DNA of 64,000 nt from Gnetum montanum (Eukaryota; Streptophyta; Gnetopsida; Gnetales; Gnetaceae). Positions 21,501 through 32,860 of this stretch are shown here, piece by piece. The DNA lies in the NCBI GenBank assembly GCA_015680685.1, contig MNCI01006679.1:299777-363776 (forward strand). Reading direction: 5' to 3'. The notes under the pieces were generated by a model. The model was not told where the DNA came from and made no database searches. It saw only the letters and a program-made list of their open reading frames with translations. Both the position numbers and the translations under genes were made by a program. The number at the start of each line of letters is the position of its first letter. The stretch's first letter is position 1.

Positions 21501-22065
21501 CCCATAGGAAAATGGATAGGTGGAGGCTACAAATAAGTCCATCATCAACTTGCTGAGGTAGATGCTTAACAATAGCAAGAGGTGGTGGTACGAGAAAATC
21601 CTTTACATTCTATGGGCCGACAAAATGACATGCAGAACTTCGACAAGTAAGACTCCTTATAGCCTTGTTTATGGATCTGAAGCTGTATTGCCTCTTGAGT
21701 TGCAGATACCATCACTCCAAATGATGCTATCTAACGTCATGAGTGAAGCCCAAAACAACAAGTTGCAAATCATCGACCTCGACTCAATAGAGAAGGAGCG
21801 CACATAGACACTGAGGTACATAGAGCACTACCAAAGCAAGCAATAGCAAAAGCACCATGTAGACCCGCATCGGCGCCCAGTATAGAAGGGGGACCTCATC
21901 CTCAAGGCTGTTTGTGAGCACGTGAGCAAATTCTCAGCCAGCTGGAAAGGCACTTACATGGTCACTAAAGCCTTTGGAAATGGAGCCTTCATGCTAGTAG
22001 ATATGGACGGCAATGAGCTTGCCAACCTGATGAATCACTCATACCTCAAGCCGTACTATGTCTGA
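18583..22065 (+). pseudogene. pol: Complete but stop-riddled pol of T2
   Basis: A single frame covers RT, both RNase H domains and integrase from 18,583 to TGA 22,063-22,065 with no frameshift. About 20 in-frame stops interrupt it. RT has NDYMDDIAVKS. The archaeal-type RNase H has LHFDGAL, NNVAEYEGLLRGL, SDSQLVVN and NTMVDALA. The integrase zinc finger is intact (HEGLCGGH..CDMCQ), but the second catalytic Asp is Asn (TNNGPQF) and the third block reads ENG-stop-VEAT. The Ty3-type RNase H again lacks its first Asp (FFIYLSTFDA). Most stops are TAG, or TGA/TAA, at positions where sister copies have Gln or Arg, as expected for C-to-T decay of methylated DNA. It ends just before the 3' array. Confidence 0.93.
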
Positions 22066-22084
22066 GCACATGGAGTAGGTAGGC

Positions 22085-22435
22085 AATTGTCTGAAATGAT
22101 GTGAAACTAGCACAGGAAAGTGAAGGTCCGCTACAACGTTAAACTGGCATGGCTATAGCAGCGTCCGCTATGATGATAAACTAGCAACAACAAGAAGTAG
22201 CATCTACTAGAACGTTAAATTGACAACAACCATCCACTACGATGTAAAACTAGCACAGCTAGTCTGTTATGACTATAAATTGGCATGGCATGTCTGCTAT
22301 GACATGAAACTGGCATGTACGGTTTGCTGGGACCTTAAGCCAGCAAGCACGATCTGCTGGGACCTTAAACCAGCATGGTGGTCTACTGGGATCCTAACCC
22401 AACGCACGGTCTACTAGGACCTTAAATTGGGTTCA
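22085..22435 (+). repeat. 30-bp array family after integrase of T2
   Basis: About eleven units of 28-35 bases carry the core TCCGCTATGATGATAAACTAGCA, drifting into GTCTGCTGGGACCTTAAACCAGCA at the distal end. Many units are 30 bases long, so a forward frame reads repeats such as VCYDYKLAWH. The gradient of subtypes suggests amplification from one end. Confidence 0.9.
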
Positions 22436-23395
22436 CTTCACATTCTTAGGGTGCATCTGCGCTGAGTATACATCGAACGAGCGTGCGCAGTACTGACGCA
22501 TGGGTGGGACTTTGTAGCTCCAGATTGTAGTTCACGACATAATGGGGACATGATTTAGAATGTACATGACGCTGCCACCCTTGGCATTATGCTGACCCTC
22601 TGGATATGTCGTACAACATCGCACTAGCCCTTTGGACCTACCGTCGCCACGACCCATTGCCCTGATGATAGTTCCTCGATCAGTGCCTATAGTTGGAGTT
22701 CCAGCAGTATTATGGCCCAGCCACAATATTGTTATCCTCCAACCTCCCCTACCAATGGCGTTTGGCTATGCGGTAGCTGATCCCATAGCTGAATTAAGAA
22801 CGCATGCCCTTGGCAAGGATTCTAGAGCATTCGCACTCATAGCAACACCAATGTTACCAAAGCCACTACTAGCCTTCCTACGTTGGAGATCGTACACCAG
22901 CAATGATGTCCAACAGCTTCAACAATGTTTGCAGCTAGCAAGACCTATGCCCTCACTAGCCAAGGGTACGTCTTGCCAGAGTAGCAAAGGCTACAGCGTC
23001 ACGAAGTGAGTGCCTTGACTAGCCTGGCTACTTCAAAGTGCGAATCCCATGGCGTGCTTAACACAGCTCGCCGCATGGAAAGCTTCAAAGTGCAAATTCC
23101 ATGATTCATGTAACACAGCTCACCACATGGGAAGCATCTATAGGCAAGTTGAAACCCTACACGGATGTAACAAAACTGATCCTGGGAAAGACAACTATCC
23201 TACGGGAGGTCAAAGGTTAGCGAAAGCAAAGATGAAAATGCAAACGACTCCCTCATGAGCACTCCGACGAGAGATTCGGCTAAACCTCATATTTGTTCTT
23301 CTCTTGTGCCTCCTTCCTCCCTCCTTCGCCTTTCCCTTCCAATGCAACACTCTCAAGCACAGCCAAGCAACATCCAGGCATTCACAGAACAACAA
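22436..23395 (+). other. 3' untranslated region of T2
   Basis: The region aligns over most of its length with 27,776-29,097 of T3, for example GCAGT/TAGCTCCAGA..TTCACGA, CACCCTTGGCAT and TTCGACTAGC.TGGCTACTT. A 125-codon open frame at 22,632-23,009 has no stops, but I see no matching open frame in T3, so I do not call it a gene. The phrase AACACAGCTC.CC.CATGG is duplicated at about 23,060 and 23,113. Confidence 0.6.
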
Positions 23396-24980
23396 TGTTA
23401 GCGTGGTGTTTCGTATTCTTTGTTAATGTCTATCGAGCCCATTCTCCAAACGTCGACAAAGAGGGACCAATGAAACACCCCAAAATTCGAAGGCATGCTT
23501 GCTTCACCAAGCCTTTACAATTCACGTAGCATCATGGTAGTTCTTCAGGAGATGGATGCTCTGATTTTTAGACTGTCCAATTCGACAGGTTTTCTAAGTC
23601 ACAAAGTTTGCTACGCTACACTATGCCTCACTATGTAGCATAGAAAGCTTCAGAAAACAATTAAAGAATGAAGAGCTACGCTATGCTACGCAGCGTAGCA
23701 TAGCATAGAAAAAGCCAAACAATTAGTTCCCTCACCTGACTCCAAGTCCTTCAGCAATGTCTCTTTCCATCAGAAAGCAACGGACCATGTTTGTTGCTAT
23801 GCTATGCTGAGCTACATGGTGCAGTGAGGCATAGCAATTCTACAAAAATGATAGAAGGAAACTCAAAGGGCGGGATCAGCAAGTCACAAGTTTCACAGTA
23901 CAAAATGTAGAGTTCACAGATTGGCAAATTTTTTGCAACTAAGGCCAACTTCTATGCTATATAGTGTAGTACAACGTAGCAACTATGCAACACACATGTA
24001 GCGAAACACATGACAAGATGCCATGCTACGCCAAACATGCTACGCTACAATGCACAGTAAAGCATGATGGGTGGTTGTGTGACATCAATGCACTTCACCT
24101 AATTGAATTGTTGGCACACGTCTCCAAATGCTGATGGTGCAATTACAGCGTGGAAGGCTTATAATTATAGCATGGCAGGCTCGCAATGACAATGGTCATG
24201 CATGTCAAACGGTCATGTAGGCACGTGCAGTGTAGACGAGTCAACATGGGCCCAAGGCACGTGGCATCCAAACCGTCCCTTTCACATGACCTTGATCATA
24301 TAAATACCCCAGCAAGAAACGTTCAAAAAATCTCTTTTTTGACTTTTTGAACTACTGGTTGGCTGAAGAATTTTACTTTTTTGCACTTTTTGACTTTCAG
24401 ACTTCTGGCTGGTGAAAAGGCCCTTTTTTCAACCTTTTGGCACTGTAACCTTGAGCATTGTAAGCTTTCTGTTTGACATTGCAAATAGTTAGCATTCTTA
24501 GTTGGCATTTACATCTGTTCAATTCTACCACCTTGGTAGAATTTTCACATCGTCGGCCCCTGAGTCCACGCTCAAGCGCACAGTCGTCTTGCTCTACACG
24601 TCTTGGTTACTCTCGGGATCTCTGCAGTTCTCAGCGCTGTGCAACCAATTGTATCCACCTTGATAGAGAAATGTTGTAGCTTCAAAGTAGTGCATTTTTA
24701 ATGGCATTTTACTTTGTTTCCTACTTATTATTGCATTTTACACTGTTTTCTGTCTCTTTTACATTTAAGAATTACTTTGCGCTATCATTTCCGCTTTCAA
24801 ATCACATATTGCAAAAGGTTATATAGATGCCAACTAAGTTCTTGTCTGATCGACCAGACCATTTAGGATGCCTCGTATCCATTCCATCCAGCACAGCCCT
24901 CCGGCGGATACGGGGTTAAGACTATACATGGCCATCGACCCCTCAATGTTTTTGAACAGTCGACGTTTTCAGTCGCTACA
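23396..24980 (+). mobile_element. Tat-family LTR2
   Basis: The proposed limits are TGTTAGCGTGG at 23,396 and ..TCAGTCGCTACA at 24,980. It has the LTR-head inverted repeat at 23,405-23,479 and several palindromes of the type CTACGCAGCGTAG between 23,600 and 24,060. A TATAAATA box lies at 24,299 and the R/U5-like tail CCAGACCATTTAGG is shared with LTR3. The end matches LTR4 (minus strand CGACGTTTTCTGTCGTTACA) almost exactly. It is immediately followed by RT codons of T3. Confidence 0.8.
24299..24306 (+). promoter_or_regulatory. TATA box of LTR2
   Basis: TATAAATACCCCAG is shared with LTR3 (TATAAATACCCCAG at 30,724), and LTR4 has TATAAATACCTC on the minus strand. It probably sets the retrotransposon transcription start about 30 bases downstream. 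Confidence 0.7.
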
Positions 24981-27417
24981 AGTGAACCCTGATAAAGTGA
25001 GGGCCATCATCAACTTAGAACCACCTACAAACCTTAAAGAGTTGTGCAGGTTGCAAGGTAGAGTATAGTTTATCAAAAGGTTTATCTTGAAGTTGACAGA
25101 TAAGCTACATCGCATGCAACATCTACTTAAAAAGGGTATCAACTTCAAGTGGACAGATCTATGTCAACAAACCTTTGATAACTTAAAGAAAGAGCTTTTG
25201 CACCTCCCAACCTTTTACCCACCACAGAGTGATAAGCCTTTCTACATCTACCTTGCCACTTCGAACACATTTATTACTGCATTGCTATGCCAAAAAAGAG
25301 ATGATGGGTCCGAAATCCCAGTCTACTACTTAAGCCACACACTGGTAGCTTATGAGGCAAAGTACAACAAGGTAGAAAAATATTGTCTTGCTCTAGTATT
25401 TGTGCTTAAAAAGTGGAGACACTACCTGTTGCGTAGCAAGGTCAACATTATATGCAAAAGCAACATACTTCGGGCTATTACAACAAACTTGTACACGAGT
25501 AGTAGGATAGCCCGATGGAAAGCAATAATGGTGAAATTCAATTTCCATTCCATAACTCAATCATCAACAAAGGGTCAAGAAATAGCCACACAACTTAGAA
25601 CTTCACTCATTGATGATCAAGCAATAATAGAACCCAAATTCCCATATGAACACATCAATAGCCTAAACTCTATACCATCTAATTTTGAAGCAAGCTTACA
25701 TTTTGACAATGCTTCAACTACACGAGATGGAAGCACCGTCACAGTTATTACATTTCCCTCTAAGGAAATTTGACCCTTTTCTTATCACTTTATGTTCCTT
25801 TGTACAAACAATGTAGCTAAGTATGAAGGACTCCTTAGGGACCTCTTAGCAGCCCAAGAGCTAAAGATTCAACATTTGGTAGTTCGAGGTGATTCGCAAT
25901 TAGTTTTCAACCAAATCACTAAATTCTATGCTTGCAAGGCTTCACACTTGCAACCTTATTACGATGTAGCTAAGAGATTGCTAAAACAATTTGCAACATT
26001 GGACATTCAACATGTACCTCGTAATGATAACACCATAGCTAATGCATTAGCCATGTTAGCATTGAATGTGCCATCGCACTTGTTTGCTACTTTGCCTACT
26101 TTGATAATAGAGTGCATAGATCCTATTACTCAAGTGGTAAACATTGCATCTATCAATGCAACAGACATCCAAGAGTGGTATGCCAACATTAAGGCTTACC
26201 TTCAACATAGCGAGCCCCCACATGGCTTCACGTTCACTCAAAAGTATGTAATCTGAAAACGCACTTGGAAATATGTCCTTATAGGAGATAATACCTTATA
26301 CAAACGTTCCTTTGATGGGATATTTCTAAGTTGCATTGGTGGGGAAGAAGCAAAAAACATTGTTAATGAAGTCCATGAGGGACTATGTGGAGGACACATA
26401 GCACCTAGGGCTATGGCAGCAAAGATTAGACACCTAGGGTACTACTGGCCTTCCATTGAATGGGATTGTCTTGCCAAAGTTAGGACATGTGATGTATGTC
26501 AATGCCATGCAAATCTCATACACGTATCACCTACTGAGTTACATCCTACATAGATTACATGGCCATTCCAATGATGAGGACTAGACATCATAGGAGCCAT
26601 CACACCTAAGTCTTCCATAGGACATAGCTTCATAATCATTGCAATCAAATACTTCAAAAAGTGGGTGGAGGCTATTCCCCTAAGAAATACTACCTCTCAA
26701 TAGGTTTGTCAGTTCATCTTGGATAACATAGTAACAAGGTTTTGTCTTCCCATGACTATAATGATAGACAATGGGCCATAATTTAGTAGCGCAAAAACCA
26801 AAACCTTTTGTAATAATCTTGGCATCAAGTAATCCTTTTCATTGCCATGCTACCCACAGCCAAACAGTCAGGCAGAAGCAAAAAACAAGGCCATCATTAA
26901 CCTACTAAAAAAGATGCTTCGCAGTAGCAAAAGGTGATGGCATGAGCAAATCCTCTACATGTTCTGTGCTTACAACACGATGTGCAGAACAACTATAGGT
27001 AAGACTTCTTATAGTCTTGTTTATGGATATAAAGAAGTGTGACCTCTTGAATTGCAGGTTCCATCACTCCAAATGATCCTCTTAAACATTATAGATGACG
27101 CTCAACATAATGAGTCAAGAATCATCGATCTTGACTCCATGGAGGATGAGCATGCTCGAATAGTTGATCGCATTGAATGGTACCAGAACAAGCAACGACC
27201 AAATAACTACTGTAATTTGCATCAATGACCAATCAAGAAGGGAGACCTAGTTCTCAAAGCCATTCGTGAGCATGTAAACAAATTCTCAACCAACTGGAAA
27301 GGTCCTTTCATTTTCACAAAATCCTACGAGAACAAGGCCTTCAAACTAGCTGATATGGATGGTAATGAGTTCACAAAGCTTAGCAACCACTTGTATCTCA
27401 AGCCATACTATGTCTAA
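24981..27417 (+). pseudogene. pol: 5'-truncated pol of T3 (RT C-terminus to integrase)
   Basis: The frame starts directly at the LTR2 end with VNPDKVRAIINLEPPTN, the last third of RT, so the RT catalytic core is missing. It then runs without frameshift to TAA 27,415-27,417 with about ten stops. The Ty3-type RNase H is FYIYLATSNTF. The archaeal-type RNase H has LHFDNAS and RGDSQLVFNQ, but two acidic residues are replaced (NNVAKYEGLL, IANALA). The integrase zinc finger reads CDVCQ, and the catalytic blocks are LDIIGA, IDNGP and SQAEAKNK. In-frame continuity suggests old decay by base substitution. The LTR-to-RT junction points to one deletion removing leader, gag, PR, intron and half of RT. Confidence 0.9.
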
Positions 27418-27429
27418 TGCAAAGGACTA

Positions 27430-27775
27430 CATCAGGTATAGAGCAAGGTAAAAAAATCATCTGCTACGATGTAAAATTGGCAAAATACATTCGCATGACG
27501 TAAAGCTGGCAAAGATAGTCTACTATGACTATAAACTAGCATAGCAAGTCCACTATGACTATAAACTAGCATAGCATGTCCTTGGGCTATGACATAAAAC
27601 TAGCACGCATAACATGGTTGGATATGACCTTAAATTGGCCATCCACCATCCACTACAACGTTAAACTAGCATAGTGGTCTGCTAGGATCTTAAACTAGCA
27701 CTTCAATGTCTACTGGGACCTTAAACCAGCACATCTGATGGTCTACCAAGACCCTAAACTGGGTTTGCAGTGCAA
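27430..27775 (+). repeat. 30-bp array family after integrase of T3
   Basis: About eleven units carry cores CTACGATGTAAAATTGGCA, CTATGACTATAAACTAGCA and CTGGGACCTTAAACCAGCA. The order of subtypes parallels the T2 array at 22,085-22,435. Confidence 0.9.
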
Positions 27776-29097
27776 TGCCTAGCTCACATTCACAACCCTA
27801 CAAATAAGAGAGTGTGTAAATTTTAGTTTTCTAGACAACACAGGGTGGGATGCTGCAGTTCCAGAATGCAATTCACGATGCTAAGGAAACATCCTCTGGG
27901 ACACATGCAGCATCACCACCCTTGGCATCTTACTAACCTTCTGGAGATGTCGTTTCACATATTCCTAACTTTTTGGAGCTACCACTACCATCGCCACTCA
28001 TCCTAGCAGTAGCTCTTGCCATCAGCACCTACTACTGGAGTTCCAACACTATTGTTGCCCAGCCACAAAGTTGCTACCCTCTAGCCCTCACCATCATTCA
28101 AGCCTAAAAGATGTTTAGTTGTTAGGCTTCTTACCTTACAGTTGAACTGCATGATGTTGGCCTTGGGTGAGGAATCCTAAGCACTAGCATTGCCACCACT
28201 ACTAGCCTCTTTAGTGCCAACTTTTCTAGCTTGCTGCTACTAGAACCACTATTGGCCTTCCTACTTTGGACATTGCATGCCTCAGCGATAATACTCACTA
28301 CTCTAGCGATGTCTAAAGCAAGCAGGACTTTGCCCTTACTCCACCTTATGATTTTTTCTTTTGGTTTTCTCTCTACTATGTTTGTAGGATAAAGGCCAAG
28401 GTTGTGTCATTCAAAGATACGTCTTGCCATGGAATCCAAGACACTACATTTTTCCAAAGTGATCGCTTCGACTAGCTTGGCTACTTGGGAGTGCCCCCCC
28501 TGCCCCCCCCCCCCCCCTCTCAACCCACTTGACCTCGTTCCTTATACTTGCAACTTTTAACATCTCCTTTACAAGCTTTCCTGATGCATATATCCCCTTC
28601 CACATGCCCAACCACCAAGTCCATGATGAGCGTAACACAACTTGCCTCATGGGAAGCATCTGCAGGCAGGTCAAAGCCCCACAGGGATGTAACATAACTC
28701 ATCTTGGGGAGGAAACACCTACCTTTCAACAACAAGGTTTTTTCCAAGTGAACGTGGCTAAATAGTAGAAGAAAAAGCACAAAAGAATACAAAAGAGCAA
28801 GAAAAAAAAGAGGCTCAAAAAATGGGGGGACAACTACCCAAAATAAATGGCATCACAGCTATTTCAAAATGACCATCTCTAAGCACTTTGAAAAGAGGTA
28901 AAAAGGAAGCAAAAGAAAGATGCCCATGCATGCTGACTTCCTCACAAGTACTTCAATGAGGAATCATGCTATGTTACATCTTTTCCTTCCCCGAACCTAT
29001 TCCCCCATATCCATCCTTTGCCCCCTTTCCTTACATAACTAGCCCAATACTCCCAAGAATAGAGCAATGCGACATCTGAGTAACCATTGGAGAGTGA
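27776..29097 (+). other. 3' untranslated region of T3
   Basis: The region is homologous to 22,436-23,395. It holds a strong acceptor-like site, TTGGTTTTCTCTCTACTATG then TTTGTAG, ending at 28,387. A cytosine tract lies at 28,493-28,519 (seven C, TG, then fourteen or more C). Overlapping short frames around 28,444-28,790 are not conserved. Confidence 0.6.
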
Positions 29098-31233
29098 TGT
29101 TAGTGTCTTATTTTTTATGGTTTTTTGTATTCTTTGTTGACATCTCTGGGCAGATCCTCTAGATTTCAACAAAGAGGGACCATTGAAACACCATAAAATT
29201 TCAGGACCCTAATGCTTCAGCTGAGTCTTGAAATTTGGGCAAGGATTTCCACAAGTGCAGCGTCACGATGTGCCATCCAGAAAATGTAGGCACTGAAAGT
29301 AGACCGTATAGTTTGGTAAGTTTTCTATCACCCTAGTTGACATGTCTGTTGAACTCTCCAACCTGCCTAGCTCGGTACTTGACTAGGTTGATGGTCTACC
29401 TAGAGACCATGTTAGGAATTTCCAAAAGTGTTCAGGATGAGCTAAATAGTTTGGCAAGTTTTCTAACTAAAGAAACCTGCTACGTTGCATAGCGTAGTAG
29501 GCCTCGAGAAGACTAAACAGGTACCGAAGATGCACATTGATGACAACTTAGCCCTTCAAAGACACTACCCCACTTCATCCTTGATGCATGAGCAAAGTGA
29601 CATAGCAAAAATTTGGAAAATTTTATCAGAGGTCCTTTCACTCAAGTGCAATGTTGTGCTACACTATGCAGCATAGCATAGCATAGCACAACATAGCAAG
29701 GATACACTCTTGCAATGCTCCCACTTAGATGGCTCTGATGGATTAGGCATATTTCCCCAGGTTTCAACCAACGAACAGGTTTTCTTTGTTGACACAATAG
29801 GACATGACTGAAATCTCGCAACAAAACATTTGTAAGATTAAATCAAAATCCAAGCCAAGCTAGGTGTTATGTTGTACTACGCTACGTAGCGTAGCATAGC
29901 ATAGCAAGGGCAAAATACATGAAGGCCCTCTACTAAGAGGTTTCAGCAAGAAGATTGCACTTGGCCAAATTTCAGCCTCCAAGAATGGCTATCCCAATTT
30001 TCCCTCAAGCTCTAAGCATGATTTCTTTATAAAGCATTGCAAAACTAGGCAAGGATGCATGTCATGTTGGCTACTATGGTACGCTATGCTACAGAGTGTA
30101 GCATAGCATAGCAAGGATTCAAAACACCATAGTGTCCCAAAGATGAACTTAGCAGGTCCCAAGACCTTAGATAGGGTTGTAGTCACTTGCCTAACCAGGC
30201 CTTAGATAGGTATTTTTGGCTTATAGGCAAGATCTCATTTAGGACCGGCAACTACACTATGCAGCATAGCACAACATAGCATGCAGGTATTTACACTACA
30301 TATGCTAGAGAGCATAAACAATGTAACACTCACGTAGCAGCCTTAAGACATCTTCGGTTAGCTATAGAACTAGTTAGCAATGGTTATTCTCATCCCAACA
30401 CCCCTCCAATAGGCAATGTTATCAAGTTTGCCATGTTTTGCACCCCCTAACCATTCCCAAAGTTGTCCCTATGCTTAACTCTACTTGCAAGAGTAGGGAA
30501 GACATAGTCCTAGAGCATAGGCTCCACTTTGCATTTAGTAATTGGCAATTTTCTTTGCAAAAAATATAGCAACTCACTAGAATTTAGCACATGTGGCACG
30601 AATGGTATGGTCATAGTATAGTAGTTTTCAACATTGCATAGTAGCATGGCAAAATCACATCTACACTTTGTGGGACTCAGGACACATGGCACTCAAACCA
30701 CATTTCTCTTCCACATTAAACTCTATAAATACCCCAGTGAACAATGTTCAAAGGGTTGGCTTTTGGAAGCATTCTAGCAAGGTTGGCTTGGATCATTCAA
30801 TCAACTTTTAGCATTGTTGGCTTTTGGAAATTACTTGTCTGGCGGTTGGCTTTTTCTTTTTTTTTTTNATGCTTATTCCCACTGCCATCTATTGTACATA
30901 TCCTTCATTTTAGCAAAGATCAGATCCTCGATCTTGGGGTGGCGCATTTCCTTACCTAAACTTGTTTCATTTTTTTATTTTTATTTTTATGTTTTGCATT
31001 ATTTTCAATCAATTTATGTTCATCACTTATCGCTCAATGTGCATATAACAACCTTAAAACCAATGTTTGCAAAAGGTTATTGTACACCGCTTAACTCCCT
31101 ATCTAATCGACCAGACCATTTAGGGTACTCCACATCCATCTACATTCAGCATGGCCCTCACACGGATTTGGGGTTAGGCTGTATGCCCAGTGATCTCTCC
31201 GTGTTCCAACCACCAATGTTTTTGGTCACTACA
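29098..31233 (+). mobile_element. Tat-family LTR3
   Basis: The limits are TGTTAGTGTC at 29,098 and ..TTTTTGGTCACTACA at 31,233. It has the head inverted repeat at 29,117-29,193 and a TATAAATA box at 30,724. Five palindromic clusters lie near 29,480, 29,650, 29,875, 30,070 and 30,250, built on CTACGCTACGTAGCGTAG and GCATAGCATAGC. An N at 30,868 interrupts a T homopolymer. At 2.1 kb it is the longest of the five Tat LTRs. Confidence 0.75.
30724..30731 (+). promoter_or_regulatory. TATA box of LTR3
   Basis: TATAAATACCCCAGTG lies 510 bases before the LTR end and is identical to the LTR2 box over 14 bases. Confidence 0.7.
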
Positions 31234-31583
31234 CCTACAACCTTATTGTTTAACCACTTCAACATTTTACAACATTATAACTAAGACAACCAATGTAGCC
31301 ATTTACAAAGTTTATAACATTAAAATTGTAAAATCTTAAAGACATAATAAGACCATAACATTAGAACAATATCATCAAAACTGAAGCCAAAACTTAAAAT
31401 TTAAAAATTTTATAACATAAGTAACCATAGCCACATATTATGATAAAATGTTCAAAAAATAAATAATAACCATGAAAATTTTTACAACCAAAGTCTTAGC
31501 TAACACTAGGCATCAACACCAATGATAATAAAACATCATATAGCCATCAATGAAAATGACTAAAAATGGGCAACTAGAGAATG
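31234..31583. other. AT-rich stretch after LTR3, no gene seen
   Basis: Runs rich in AACATT, TATAAC and AAAATT dominate. No tRNA-complementary primer site follows the LTR end and no gag remnant is visible, so the 5' internal part of T5 appears to be lost. Confidence 0.5.
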
Positions 31584-31658
31584 CTAAGGGGCATCTGGAT
31601 GAGGAGGTGGTGGGTAATCTCTACCCTTGCCACTATGGCTACAAATGTCTCCTGATGC
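31584..31658 (-). pseudogene. Terminal exon of antisense gene in T5
   Basis: The acceptor TTATGTTTTAG ends at 31,659 on the minus strand. The exon reads ASGDICSHSGKGRDYPPPP and then HPDAP before TAG at 31,586-31,584. The T1 exon at 2,426-2,331 has the same layout and a similar C-terminus. Confidence 0.55.
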
Positions 31659-31769
31659 CTAAAACATAACCACATAAAGCTAATCACTAACCATTTCATA
31701 ACAAAGACAAGCCTATAACTTAAACCAAAATTGAAATGATAAAGAAACATCAAAAAAATATAAGCAAAC

Positions 31770-32580
31770 TTGTGGTGAATTTGGCTTGATAAACTCTAAG
31801 GAAAGATGTGGAAGACCAACCTCCAAGAGTTGAAGGATCTAGTCTTCTATCATGTGAACCCAATCCACATCCCCAAGATTAATGCTTATGTGAATGTTTC
31901 TCACATTTTTGTTTGTACATGTGGATAGCTTCCATGACACAGTAGTTGTAGAAACCTCATCTATAGCTATAGAGACCTAAGGAGTAGGAGATTTAACTAC
32001 TATGAGAGTTTTTTCAAATATCTTGTAAGCACTTTCAGCATGAATCCCTTGGATGAACAACTCCATCTTACATTGTTCAATTGTCTCCTCAAGATACTTG
32101 AGATATGCTTCCCAATCAAACTTGTATTTTCTTTTATGGTCTTTTTGTGCTTGGTCCCACTTTAGGACCCAAGTACAATAGTTTTTTAGTCCTTAATTTC
32201 TTAGAAGATGAGGTTCGTCTACATTTGCTAGTTCACAATCTTCGTAGAAAGGTCAACCTTGTCATGTATGATGCTCCAATAGTGGGTCCAGGTGATCTCT
32301 TTGGTTCATAATTTCTCCATGTTACCCATGCAGGCTTCCACAAAGGCCTTATAATCTTGAAGATTAGTGATTGTCTAGGCTTACCTCTTATTCTCTTCTT
32401 TAGGATCACAACTTGCTCCCATAGGGATTCATTGGACCTTTGAAATTTCTCTGAAGCTTTTGCACATGAAACTACAATATTAGTGGTAGTTTTGTATAAC
32501 TTTTGTGTTGCTCTTTAAACCTCAGGAGGGAGTTGAGGTAAGAAGTCAAACTCCATGTTAGGGCTAGGGTCCTAGATAAC
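31770..32580 (-). pseudogene. Antisense gene of T5, coiled-coil-like region
   Basis: The acceptor-like ATAGTGCCTTCAG near 32,583 opens a frame with NMEFDFLPQLPPEV, later KFDWEAYLKYLEETIEQC, KMELFIQGIHAESAYKIFEK and LSTCTNKNVRNIHISINL followed by GDVDWVHMIED. Stops and at least one frame change interrupt it. The blocks LPPEV, YLEE/LYED, AYxxFxE and SP align with the T2 exon at 13,735-14,346. Preservation of amino-acid pattern in copies with strongly diverged DNA is good evidence for a real protein. Confidence 0.5.
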
Positions 32581-32739
32581 TGAAGGCACTATAAGAAATT
32601 CAACTAAAAATATATGACCATAAACACAACATATGACATAGATAGCCATAAGCAAAAAACCTATAACCAAATATACATCTAGGAATCAAATAGCAATGAA
32701 ACCATAAAACAAAGTTTGTATTAATCTCTAGAGAAACTT

Positions 32740-32860
32740 GTTGCAACTAGTTGATGATGTATTTAGCCACTTCATGCATAAATTCCATCTTATCTGGAAC
32801 CTCCACCCATGGTTTCACACGAAATATAGGAGTAGAGGCTATCTATGGCTCAGGAACTAT
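32740..32860 (-). pseudogene. Antisense gene of T5, WVEVPDK exon
   Basis: On the minus strand an acceptor-like GAGCCATAG near 32,857 precedes PIFRVKPWVEVPDKMEFM and then HEVAKYIIN. It is the counterpart of the T2 exon at 14,451-14,564 (ESWAEIPDKFAFM). Confidence 0.55.

Noticed and set aside
22632-23009. 125-codon plus-strand frame in the T2 3' region
   Set aside because: The homologous T3 region is not open in the same frame, so conservation as protein is not supported.
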